From assembly GCA_002110485.1 (NCBI GenBank), contig MOWL01000004.1, positions 434,001 through 498,000 on the forward strand: 64,000 nt of DNA. The letters run 5' to 3'. Shown in pieces: positions 11,984-22,652 of the stretch (position 1 is the first letter of the stretch; each line of letters opens with the position of its first letter). This DNA is from Emergomyces orientalis (lineage: Eukaryota; Ascomycota; Eurotiomycetes; Onygenales; Ajellomycetaceae). Both the position numbers and the translations under genes were made by a program. The notes under the pieces are model-generated. The model had not been told where the DNA came from. It did not search any database and saw only the letters and a program-made list of their open reading frames with translations.

Positions 11984-14970
11984 TATGTTGAGGGGAGTCG
12001 GTATATAGGCAGGTTACTGAGAGTCAGTAAGAGGGATCAGGCCTGTAAGATTCTAGAAGATGTCAGCCGTTAGGATATTTTTGTTCTTTCTTTTCTTTTT
12101 AAACTGCCCTGTGGGAGTTTGTTCACCACGTGGAACGTGAATGCCGTGATAGGGTCAGGATTGAATAAATGTATTTTGAAGTGCAAGCTAGCTCTGTTGC
12201 AGTGCGAGGATATGCAATTACATACCGTCCTGTTTGCAATATTTTCAATAGTTGGACGGTGGTAGTATTCAATGAAACAGAGGGGGAAAAAAAGTATTCG
12301 GCAGCTACTAGAGCGAGTAGAAAGGCATTTGCCTAGGATTTATCTTTTATTGAACCGAAATGGCAAACAAGAAAACATCAGGAGATAAGCGAAGATATCA
12401 TGCCGAACCTGCTGGCCCTGCGTTCTTCGGCGGGGTAACTTGAATACTGCCTGCTGCTATTATAATTATTGGGGAGAAAGCATGCGGGGAAGCTTCCAAC
12501 CAGGCCCGGCGGGCTCTCCACATTAATCCTGCATGTGTCAACTTTGTGAAGACACACGCAATAAACATGATATTCCAACCAATATCTAGTTGAAGTGGCC
12601 CTGTTCCGCAACAGATCACACTGCAAAAAGCACTGGTACATCGGCCAAGTCCCAACAGAACCGGATCACAGGGACATATCGGCTCCCGATATCGGGATGC
12701 CTTAACCGCCATTCCCTTCGAAATCAAGACCGGCAAAAACCTGTGAGTTTCGGCTTCTCGGTAATTCTGGCCAATCGCCAACCTTGCCGTGGATTATAGC
12801 CGCCCCGAGATTAGGTATTCAGGAGGATGTTTGGATGAAGGTGGAACAGCAGAAAACCGTGATGGCCCAACTCTGGAGGGGCGATTATTTCGAGAGGAAA
12901 ATTTGATATGAGAAAATAATCATTCATCATTCGTTCGTATATTTAACTCATCCTTTCACTTTCCAGGCCATGAGGACTAAAATTTCTGGCATTGAGCTTG
13001 ATGCACACCCGTGAATCTTCGGGAATTCTTATGACTCCTGGCAAAAATACCCGATTTGCCAAAAACCGGGCTTTGCTACTCATGGTTGATCTGGTAACTT
13101 TGGAATAATGTCCAGGAGGCTTCACCCCCCTGATGAGCAATCATTTGCCCCAGTGATATTAAACAACCGGTTCACCAATAAGTTGGTCACCCTGGTTCGT
13201 GTGGTGACTCTCTCCCATGTAAAAATTTTTATCCAAATTGATAAGTTTATGGCCCACCATGGGAGACCGTCATATATTATCGCATCCAATGCCTTTACAT
13301 TTTTCCATTAGTAATATGTCATTGTCGATTTGTAGTCTTTCACAGCTAATGCCTACATCCTTTTCCCCACATGTTTACGGCAATTCATTGAGTATGCATC
13401 CAGCAGGGTGGTTTGTTCTGTTAGTATCGCAAGGGATCAGTCAATACGGCCTGAGACTGGAGGAAGAATTTTACCTTCTTACCAGGGCCTTGCACTCAGT
13501 GCTGGCTGCTCAGGTTGTGAATATCTGACAACGGATTCGTGCCGCGCAATTTTCTCTGGTTTTGGTACTGTTTCCTCCTGCAGTGACGCGTCGAGTGCCG
13601 ACCCCAGGTACTGCTGTAAGATCTCTTGAATCTTACCCTCTTTCTGACCCGACAGGCCAGCAGCTCATGTTCGACTGAAAGAAAGAGAGATCAATTGTGG
13701 TCATTTCCCATTACACGGCAAGAAGCGACACTGCTCTAACTGGTCTCGCGCCAATTTCTCCCTGGTCAACCCTTGCCTGGAAAAAAAAAAAAAAAGTGGC
13801 AAATTTAAGTCAAGGCTGACCGTTGCGAATCTGTCTACTGTATCAATGCAGCAGCTACGGAGTACCTGGGTGTGCAATATTCTCCCGAAGAATAAAGTCA
13901 CTTTCAAGAGAGCATCACTCAGCAAGCACATTGATATCATCTTAAAATTGCGTGCCAAAAAGATCCCGCGTCACAGGGCGGGAATATGGGATCTGGATCT
14001 CTGAATACTCAGGGTGGTAGAAAATATTGCCGGTTAATTCTCTTTCGCTCCTACAGATTTTTTCCTCCTGTTGTTCCTTTCTTGTTTATTGATACCACTT
14101 TTTCAGCCCGCAACCTAAGCAATCTAGTCAACAGCTATTATATTTCGATTCTTCGCCAATTTTATCATGAGATATGTTTTGTTCTGATTAAAATATTACA
14201 CCCAGGCTGCCCCAAGATAGATTAGTAAGCTTGGCGGGTATATTTTCCAAAAGAGGACCAAGTGGCATCGCCCCCTCGCCATCCCAAACAGACTTGGGAT
14301 AGTTGATTGCAAGCATACTAGTATTTTATACCTTCATTCTTCCTCTTCTACCACACTGGGTGTACGACAGTCATTACAGTTATCACACTTGTTGTATAAA
14401 AAAGGTCGAGCTTGGAGGTCTCTGGCACCCCTTTTATGATTCTTGTTTGTTATGAGGCGGGCATGGCAGTTCCGAGCGGGCGAAACACGATTTCAACAAA
14501 AGTGATATTTGAAAGCGAAGGGATTGATAAGCTTGAGCTAACCCGGGTGGCCAGTATGCATCGAACATCAATCTGAGCCAACCTTCATCATGCAGGTCGA
14601 CCTCGGCACATGATGGAACCAGTTTTCAAACACCAACAAGATCAACAGAAGGCCTGGAGCCCAGGTCAATTTAGGAATGCCACGCCCTTCCATCTGGCAT
14701 TATTGAGCTGGGGCTGAACAAAATGGTGGATAAACGCAACATGCACTACCAATAAGCCTTGCAAGGGTCCTGCACACACATCGATTCCAGGGGGTGCTGG
14801 CCAGAGATCGCACCGGAGGTTCAATTATCTCCGGTTTACTCTCGATAAGAACTATGGTCGTAATTACGAGACTTGCGAATAAGTAATAATAAATGCTTGC
14901 TCGCTCTTTAAATTCCTTCTCTTGTATCTCTTCTTTCCCATTCCGTTTCTATTGAAAATTGGTATCGATC
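11984..14970. other. 3 kb intergenic region between divergent SDR and P450 genes
   Basis: I find no gene: frames are short and motif-free on both strands. It contains promoters for both flanking genes, a CCACGTGG box near 12126, a poly-A run near 13780 and a TACGGAGTA copy at 13856. I see no terminal repeats or reverse-transcriptase or transposase motifs, though a badly decayed element cannot be excluded by eye. Confidence 0.5.
13856..13864. repeat. TACGGAGTA motif, copy 2
   Basis: Exact 9-mer shared with four other intergenic sites in the window. Confidence 0.6.
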
Positions 14971-16995
14971 ATGGCAGTGGTATCGACAATCCAAGACCTC
15001 GCTGGGAGCCAATATATCCTTGCAACTGCCAGCATTGCCATTGTAAGTTGCAAAATTGCTGCCTCCCGGAAGACAAATAAACCTATACGTAAGTTGTTGA
15101 GATACATAGCTTGCAGTTTCGCTGACACAATTTTCCAAGGCTATTCTATATCTGAGTAGCAAATTCATTTATAATGTCTTCTTCCACCCCCTCCGCTCAT
15201 TCCCTGGCCCGACCAGCCATGCGATGAGCCAGATTCCGTATATTCACAAAACCCTTCGCGGGACTCTGGAATTTGACATACTGGACCTGCACAAAATTTA
15301 CGGTGACGTGGTTCGGATCGCCCCTAATGAACTGGCTATCTCCAGCCCAGAAGCCTGGAAGGATCTATTGGGAAACCGCCCGCATGGCGCAGAACAGCTA
15401 GAAAAATTCTGGCAGTTTTACCGTCCTGCAGGAGCGAAGGAATCAACCAGTATTATCAATGCGGATCGCGAAGAGCATAGTCGTTTACGCCGCCAGCTTT
15501 CCCATGGTTTCTCCGATAAATCTATGAGAGAACAGGAGCCTCTCATTACCCAGTACATAGACCTCATGATGAAGAGGTTTTATGAACTGGGTGGAGGGGG
15601 CTTTAAGTCTTTCGATCTCACGGAGTGGTATAATTATGCTACATTTGATATCATCGGGGATCTGACGTTCGGTGAATCATTTGGTTGCCTCGAAAACGCC
15701 TATTTCCACCCTTTCGTAAAGCTCATGCTTACATCAGGGAAAATTACCACTTTCTTGCAATGCGCTGCTTTCTATCCACCGCTAAAAACACTATTTTTAA
15801 GCTTAATTCCAAAGTCAGTCATGAAACGTCAGGCGAACGTTGCAAAAGAGAAACTCATGAGGCGGATGAAAGTTAGTGAAGAGCGCCCAGATCTAATTGA
15901 GGGACTTCTGAAGAAAAAGGATGAATGGGTAAGTTATGCTCATGGTGAAAGCATAAAATATCCTCCCTCATTATATGCATAATACATGAAAACGACTCAT
16001 GTTGTTAAAGATTCCGTCTTTGGAAATAATTCCTATTCTAGAATAAACCCTTTGCTCACGCTAACCTGAACGTCCCGCTTCGTCAGAATATGAGTCTCGA
16101 AAACCTCGTGGGAAACAGCAGACTTATCCTCGTTGGTGGCTCTGAAACAACCGCAACACTATTGTGCGGCGTAACATACCTGTTGCTATCGAACCCTCAA
16201 GCTCTCGAAAAGTTGACGACAGAGGTCCGCTCAGCCTTCAAAAGCGAAGACGAAATCAACATGAACTCTGTTAATGGGCTTGACTACATGCTTGCATGTC
16301 TTGACGAGGCATTACGAGTGTACCCACCCGTGCCACTCGGGCTACCTCGAGTGATTCCTAAAGGCGGCTGTGATATATCTGGACATTTCATCCCCGAAAA
16401 CGTAGGGTGCCCCTTCTCTTCGACTAGCAACAAACGAAATATTTTTTTTTCCTTTTTTTTCGTCTGTATTTAGACTAACAAAAAACTATACGCACCCTAT
16501 AGGCTGTGGTTGCGATCCACCACTGGGCAACATATCACAACGAAAAGCTCTTCACGGACCCCTTCGCCTACCACCCCGAGCGCTTCCTTGGCGATCCCAA
16601 GTTTGCCAATGATAGGCGCGACGCGCTCCAACCTTTCCATATCGGACCAAGAAGCTGCCTTGGTAGAAAGTACGTAGAATGAAAAGGAGAAAGAAAGAGA
16701 TATATAATGTTTTCTCTGACACTTTTATGACTCCACGCCTCTCCCGTTTCCTATATTTTCAGTTTAATATTTCAATTTGTTATTTCCGAATTAAAACCAA
16801 ACTGGGCGAACGCTAATGACTTATTAAACGAACAGTCTTGCATATGCCGAAATGCGCCTCATTCTCGCACGCTTGATCTATAACTTTGACATGAAGCTCG
16901 CTACAGAGAGCGCGAACTGGCTGTGGAAACAAAAGGTGTTTCTCTTTTATAGGAAACCGCCGCTGAATGTTTATATGACACCTGTTAAGAGGTAG
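14971..16995 (+). CDS. Cytochrome P450 monooxygenase (microsomal)
   Basis: A haem-thiolate monooxygenase, anchored in the ER membrane and supplied by NADPH-P450 reductase. Exons 14971-15042, 15140-15928, 16087-16401, 16503-16669 and 16836-16995 encode 500 residues. Residues about 14-36 form the N-terminal anchor, followed by the Pro-rich hinge FFHPLRSFPGP. The I-helix motif GGSETT is at 304-309, ExxR is E361-R364, and the haem loop FHIGPRSCLG carries the ligand Cys444. The splice at 15042/15140 is chosen because it fuses a continuous hydrophobic helix. The last junction restores GRNLAYAEMR, which is conserved in the family. It looks like a CYP65-type enzyme of the sort used in secondary metabolism, but that subfamily call is inference. 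No polyketide, peptide or terpene synthase lies beside it; the nearest enzyme gene is the SDR 3 kb away. Confidence 0.93.
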
Positions 16996-17345
16996 GCTTA
17001 ACAGATATTTGTGGCTCGTGGGATGGATACCTTCAACTCTATTTCTTCTTTGACTCGACTTTTGAGCCCTGCCAAACCCCTGATTTTTCTCATTATCTAA
17101 CGAATGGACGAAGGAGAAACTATGTATACCCCATATATGTTTGTTTGAATGATTGCGTCATGAAAGTTTCTTTGCCTGAGATGCACCAGGTGAATTTCTC
17201 AGGAATTTGATTGGTTTCGTATTTCTGATTTGTTTTTGATTATTATTATTTGGAAAGATTGTGTGCAAATAAATTGGTTAAAACTTTGCAAATCAACCAG
17301 TGATGAAAGAAAACTAGCCTTTTCCTAATCTTAACATAAAATAAA

Positions 17346-17355
17346 TACCTAGGTA
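17346..17355. repeat. 10-nt perfect palindrome TACCTAGGTA, copy 1
   Basis: A perfect palindrome that also occurs at 20818. Both copies lie near a TGTACATGTACA palindrome. Confidence 0.6.
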
Positions 17356-17574
17356 TCTACATAGATGAATGTATCTGAATTCAGAATATGTTCTCTGCAA
17401 GGACTAGAAATCATGCTTACCCTTAAGCCACTACCCACAGTGAACATCTATGCACTTCTTTTCCCCCCGGAGGCTGGGGATGGGTGGGAATCCACAACAT
17501 CCATGAAACTTCTGATAATTCATGTTAATTGGTGCCAACTCTCAAACCTAACTAGGTAGCTCTATATATACACA

Positions 17575-17586
17575 TGTACATGTACA
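17575..17586. repeat. 12-nt perfect palindrome TGTACATGTACA, copy 2
   Basis: Identical to the copies at 555 and 20797. It is intergenic, between the 3' ends of two genes. Confidence 0.7.
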
Positions 17587-17744
17587 AATCCCATAACCTT
17601 TCAGATGCTCGCGAGCGCACGAAGCAAAGAAAGGGGGGAGGAAAAAAGGGAAAAGGACAGATGACGAACCCTATCGCTCCAGAGCAATGCAATGCCACGC
17701 GCCAACTATCTCTATATTTAAGGGACGTGAAAAAAGCAAAAGGA

Positions 17745-17777
<33 letters not shown>

Positions 17778-18020
17778 GGGGTACACATACATACTACACA
17801 CCACGCACAAACAAGAATGCATTCGTATTTTCATACTCATATTCCATATAAGAAAACTCACAACGGGTATAAGCTACATCATGTCAACCTCCCATCCACG
17901 ATCCCATAATTCCAAACTCAACACGGAAAAAAGAAATGTATAAAATAATAACGTTCCATAGTTATCTAGTTGCTTCACTGAAAGAAGAAAAATATGACAT
18001 AATTGGGCATTTATCATCCA

Positions 18021-20498
18021 TCATCCACCAGGCCCACGACGAGCGGGGCTCCTCCGCCTCCCCGCAAACCTCGTCGTACGCGATCGGGCAGGTTCAGCAG
18101 CAGCAGAAGTACCAGGATCTGGTGCCTGGGTCATATTAACACCGACACCTCGTCTGGCCCCTCCTGTAGCGTCATCGCGGTCCCGCTCCCTAGCAACATG
18201 CCTGGATCTAGCAAGGCTCAGAGCAGGGTTCAGCAAACCATCCGCCTCGCTATCCAGTTCCATCTCAATACTTTGGCTTTGGTCTTCCACGAGACCGCTG
18301 CGGGAAGTTGTCCCGGGCTCGGTATTGACGACTTCGTTCGTCCATTCTTCTTCAGGGGCGACCCGTCTGCCCGATCCACGTGATTTAGTCCGCGTGATTG
18401 CTTTGTCCTTTGATTTCTCCTTGCCTTTGGACATGGCCCTTTCCCTGCTGTAACCGCCAACAGGGGTTTGTCGGGTGGTGGGTTGCGGTGCGTAATCCTG
18501 CTGCTCCTGTTCAATTTCCCATATTTCAAGCGCCCGTGAAAGTAACGTTCCCGCCACACCAGCACCAGCTGCAGCATCGCTCCCGCTCGCACCTAAGACA
18601 CGAACCGCCTCGTGTAGCGCTGTGACAGCTTGCATAGTCCGCCCTAGTTCAAGTAATACAAGACCACGGGCGGTATGTAATGACCCAGTAAGGCCCCTAT
18701 CCTCATAGCCACCAACACTTGTGGAACCCGCAGATATGAGGCCTCCCGCTCCTGCACTCGCGATTGCTGCTGCATAACCAGTTGCAGACCCGCCAGCTCC
18801 AATTCGAAGGGATTCATCAAACTCCGCGAGTGCTTCTTCGAAATGTCCCAAGCGACGCAGAGCATGTCCCAAATTAGCTCTGGTGGCGAGCCATGCTCTG
18901 GAATCACAGTTCAGTGACGAGGCTAAGGCCAACGCTTGGCGAAATAATTCGACAGCCCCTTCAAGGTTGTTTTCGTGGTACAAAACCACCCCTAGTTCAT
19001 TAAGTACTAACGGATCACCACCTGATGGGGGAGGAGAATGAGAAGACGTCTCATTAGAGGACGCAATGGTAATAGATAATGAGCCGGAGGACATAGAATA
19101 GGCGGCAGACAAATACTCGTGGGCGAGAGACATGTTGTTTAGAGCCAGGTGTTGCATTCCTAGAAAGAGTTGTGGAAGATGACTCCCTTGGAACAACCTC
19201 GCAGCGGTGCTATAGGCTGCAATTGCTTGGTCATGTTCACCCTCTGCAGCGAAAGTATGAGCAAACCCAATCCAGGCGGGGGCTGAATGCGGATCCAAAA
19301 GGGAAGCCTTGGAGAAAAAGCGTCGAGCTTCAGAGATTTTACAAACGGACATGTAGTATATACCGATAGCGAGATACGTATACGATTCTTCTGGAACGTT
19401 ATCGGCCAGAGTATGGGCAAGTAAAAATAGAGCGTTGGTGGAACCCGTTTCATACAAACAGGCAAGATGGAGGGGGTAAACAGCTGGCGAATGGCCAAGG
19501 TTATGTCCTTGGCTGCCTTGCGAGACAAGCATAGGAACAGAATCTTCAGAAGAAGAGAGGATAGAGGACGTAAGAGACAATGCCTCAGGGAATCGACATT
19601 GAGTATAGAGAGTTTCTGCACGAGAGAGCAGTAAATCAGGGTTATCAGCAAGATTATAATGGGTGGACAGAGTTTCTGTAGCGTAGGAGAGAGCAGAAGG
19701 AGAGGAGTATTTCGATAGGCGAGTAGTATAAAGGAGTTTCGTAAATTCAGCGGCTTCTTGAGATATTGATGGGTCAGTAAAAAACGTAATGGAGTCGAAA
19801 TCGAGGGATTCTAAAAATTCGAGTTCTTCGGCTGGAGACATAAGAGAGTTTTTCATAAGTTGATCAAATGCCTCAAAGCACTGCACATCAATCCGCACAG
19901 CATCTTTATAACAGTCTCTAGCTCGATCGAAAGCATTTTGTCGGGCATAGCATAATCCGCGTAGATAGCACATGGCGGCCTCAAACTTGATATTTTTAGC
20001 ATCTTCCCGTTCTCTTTCTTCACTTCTTTCAATGCGATCTGCCCGAGAGGAAGCACCTTTTCCATTTCGCAACGTAACATTGGAGTTCCCATTCAGATGT
20101 TGTAATTTCCGTCGCGTATTGCTGGAGCTGGTTATAAGGTGGGTGGGGTTATGGTCACCAAGAATGGTGAGGGCTTGGTCGAATTTGTTTTGCTTGATAT
20201 AGCAGTTCGCTGCCAGATATCTACATGATGAGCTTCGGGTGATCAAATCCTTCTTCGACAGTAACGCTAGTGCTCTAGTATAATTGCTGTTCGAGAAATG
20301 CACCTGCGCGAGCCAAAAGGCATCATTGTCACTGTCTGGTAATATGCGTCAGTCCAACAGCGTAAGCCCATGCCATTTATCTAGGAGTTCAGCAGCCTCA
20401 CTTGTAAGGGCGAGCACCTTGTCGCCTATGTAGATAGCTGCATCATGCTGGCCTTTGTTCAAGGCATCCTGCCGCCAACTGCGGAGATAGGACTCCAT
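18021..20498 (-). CDS. CDC16: Anaphase-promoting complex subunit Cdc16/APC6 (TPR protein)
   Basis: A TPR scaffold subunit of the APC/C ubiquitin ligase, which drives the metaphase-anaphase transition and mitotic exit in the nucleus. Two exons (20498-20402 and 20335-18021) encode 803 residues. The 5' exon begins MESYLRSWRQDALNKGQHD and splices through a 66-nt intron to give ALTNSDNDAFWLAQVHF, the hallmark N-terminus of the family; starting at the internal Met at 20303 would lose this. Tandem TPRs follow, including FEAFDQLM, YLAIGIYYMSVCKISEARRFF, PAWIGFAHTFAAEGEHDQA, LNELGVVLYHENNLEGAVELF and RANLGHALRRLGHFEEALAEF. After the last TPR (about residue 630) the tail is long, low in complexity, rich in Ser, Arg and Gly, and probably disordered. 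It shares a divergent promoter with YJU2. Confidence 0.95.
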
Positions 20499-20796
20499 GA
20501 AGTGTCAAGCGCGGTACACCTCAAAACACGGCTCTCAGAGACCCTCACTCATTCAGGCCGAGTGGTACAATTCATGTAGATGTATCCCCCAGGATGTTTA
20601 CTGCGCAGGGAGTTTGTTATGCAGAGATGTTGAGCTGGTCGCAAAGAGTCGCTCTCGATGTTTCCCGCGCGAGGAAGAAGCAATCGGGATGTGGTCTGTG
20701 CGTCTGTTGACATCACATGGCGGTATCGATACGGTAATCTGTGTATTTATGGTATTTAATGTATTGAGCGGGGATTAAAGAGCAACATACTATGTA

Positions 20797-20827
20797 TGTA
20801 CATGTACAGTACATACATACCTAGGTA
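20797..20827. repeat. Paired palindromes TGTACATGTACA (copy 3) and TACCTAGGTA (copy 2)
   Basis: Two perfect palindromes at 20797-20808 and 20818-20827 separated by nine bases. Both occur elsewhere in the window as exact copies. Confidence 0.7.
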
Positions 20828-20891
20828 ATGTTTCATAAACACTTAGGGAGATATTTAGGGGATAGTTAACGATTCTGATAAGCAAACAATA

Positions 20892-20900
20892 TACTCCGTA
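20892..20900. repeat. TACTCCGTA motif, copy 3
   Basis: Reverse complement of TACGGAGTA. The 11-mer ATACTCCGTAC around it is matched exactly, on the other strand, at 50227-50237. Confidence 0.6.
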
Positions 20901-20983
20901 CATAAGAAAATAAAGTAAAATAAATTCATATTTACCTGTGTTTTGACTCTCGCCAATGTCTGGTCCCGAGCCTGGTGGCCATC

Positions 20984-21014
20984 TATCACGTGATAGCTAA
21001 GTACTCTCACGTGA
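20984..21014. promoter_or_regulatory. Two E-boxes (TCACGTGA) in the CDC16-YJU2 promoter
   Basis: TATCACGTGATA (20984-20995) is a perfect palindrome. A second TCACGTGA lies at 21007-21014, about two helical turns away. In fungi this core is bound by bHLH factors such as Cbf1 and Pho4 homologues; which factor acts here is inference. Confidence 0.55.
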
Positions 21015-21193
21015 TTATCATGATATCTGTGGCGCAAACGCAGCTTTCTTGCATTCACCTAACCTAACTTCAACTCAACTTCTTTACTTAACCTACTCAC
21101 TCAAGTCTGGCACAGTAATACGCTCATATACAAGCGTCTCTCCCTATATATCAACTCTTTTATAAATAAACCCGTCTCAATACTTAGCTCGCC

Positions 21194-22027
21194 ATGTCTG
21201 AACGCAAAGTGCTCACGAAATACTACCCCCCGGACTTTGACCCGTCCGTCATCACCCGGACGCCCAAGCACCTGCGGGCAACCGGTCCCAAGCTCTTGAC
21301 AGTCCGCCTGATGGCTCCTTTCAGTCTCAAATGCACGAACTGTGGTGAATACATCTACAAGGGCCGCAAATTCAATGCGCGCAAAGAAACCACCGAAGAG
21401 AAATACCTCAACATACCCATATACCGTTTCTATATCCGCTGCACTCGTTGTAGCAGCGAAATCACTTTCAAAACTGACCCCAAAAACATGGACTATACGT
21501 GTGAGCGCGGTGCGAAGCGTAATTTTGAGCCGTGGAGGGAAGCTAAGGGGAACGAGGTTAATGAAACGATGGATGAGACGCTGGATAGGTTGGAGAGGGA
21601 AGAAGGAGAGAAGGAGGAGAGGGAGGAACGTGATAAGATGATGGAGTTGGAGGAGAAAATGCAGGACTCTAAGCGCGAGATGGCGGTGGCTGATGCGTTG
21701 GATGAGATTCGGACCAGGAATGCGAGAATTGAGCGGGGGGAGAGAGGGGCCGGTGAGGAGGCGGCGCTGCTAAGGGCACAGAGGGAGGCGGATGAGGAGA
21801 AGCTGAGGGCTCAGAAGGAGGATGAGGAGGCTGCGAGGAGGGCATTCATGACGGATGGTGGAGAGAGGGTTAAGCGGCTAGTGGAGGAGGAAGCAGACTC
21901 GTCGAATGGGGCAACGTCAGCTAATGAGAAGTCGGAGATGCCGACTCCGTCCTTTACGAGGGTGCGAAAACCGAGAAAGCCGTTTAATGCGGGACTTGGG
22001 ATTAAGAGGAAGACTCCCTTAGTTTGA
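21194..22027 (+). CDS. YJU2: Yju2/Cwc16-family pre-mRNA splicing factor
   Basis: An intronless gene of 277 residues. Yju2 joins the spliceosome at the Bact/B* stage and promotes the first transesterification (branching) in the nucleus. The start MSERKVLTKYYPPDFDPS is nearly universal in this family, and TVRLMAPFSLKC, GEYIYKGRKFNARKE, FYIRCTRC and ITFKTDPKNMDYTCE are its core motifs. Cys47, Cys50, Cys83 and Cys86 should bind one zinc. From about residue 130 the protein is a charged coiled coil rich in Glu, Arg and Lys, and it ends in a basic segment. The length suits fungal Yju2 rather than the longer paralogue Yju3/CCDC130, whose start differs. It is transcribed away from CDC16. Confidence 0.96.
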   Translation: MSERKVLTKYYPPDFDPSVITRTPKHLRATGPKLLTVRLMAPFSLKCTNCGEYIYKGRKFNARKETTEEKYLNIPIYRFYIRCTRCSSEITFKTDPKNMDYTCERGAKRNFEPWREAKGNEVNETMDETLDRLEREEGEKEEREERDKMMELEEKMQDSKREMAVADALDEIRTRNARIERGERGAGEEAALLRAQREADEEKLRAQKEDEEAARRAFMTDGGERVKRLVEEEADSSNGATSANEKSEMPTPSFTRVRKPRKPFNAGLGIKRKTPLV

Positions 22028-22652
22028 AGTTTTCTAGCCTGCATCTGGTTTCTAGCATGGCTGGGCGTTATCACTGCGGTTGGGAGGTTTTCATGCAATA
22101 CACAATACCAGGGGAGTTATATTATTTCATTGGTATACGATTTGGTTTTGTTATTTTTTTAATGGTTAGCTTATTTCCAGGTGGCTAGATTCTGATACAT
22201 GAGTAAAATCATAGAGAAATTTGAAATTAAATTTGTATTAACATTAAACAGGGAGAAATTGGAAAGTCATGCAAACTAACAAATATTTATTCCCAGGCCT
22301 CATAGAATCCCCTAAACCCCTAAGAACGCCACGCTAAGCAATGTTACATATTGCCCGTATTTCCCCCTCCAGTTCATTCCAAAACCGTCCGCATTACATC
22401 TCCCAGCATTGAGAACATAAGGGGTAGTAACTGACTGCAGAAAACAAAACATGTGAAACAGGAGAGGAAACAATGTAAGAGCCGAGAAGGCGAGCTGAAT
22501 AAAATAGTCAGAAGATCTCACAAACCAACAAACAGAAAAAGTAGAAAAGGAAAACAGAGAAAACCACGAACCAAAAAGAACAGAAAAAAAAAATAAGAAA
22601 TACAGAACGAGAAATGAGAAAAAGAAGTCTGAAAAAATCAACGCATGTCACA
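22028..22652. other. Convergent intergenic region (YJU2 / TRA1 3' ends)
   Basis: No gene seen. AT-rich DNA with A and T runs suited to 3' ends of both flanking transcripts. Confidence 0.65.

Larger units (their letters stand above)
16996..18020. other. Convergent intergenic region (P450 / CDC16 3' ends)
   Basis: No gene seen. It contains one TACCTAGGTA palindrome (17346), one TGTACATGTACA palindrome (17575) and three tandem 9-nt TAAAAGAAA units near 17751-17777. Confidence 0.6.
20499..21193. promoter_or_regulatory. Divergent promoter of CDC16 (minus) and YJU2 (plus)
   Basis: This 695-bp region must hold both promoters. It contains the TGTACATGTACA/TACCTAGGTA pair (20797-20827), a TACTCCGTA copy (20892) and two TCACGTGA E-boxes (20986-20993 and 21007-21014) about 20 bp apart. 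Short pyrimidine-rich DNA lies just before the YJU2 start. Confidence 0.7.

Noticed and set aside
21811..22098. Minus-strand frame over the YJU2 3' end
   Set aside because: A shadow of the coiled-coil coding sequence.
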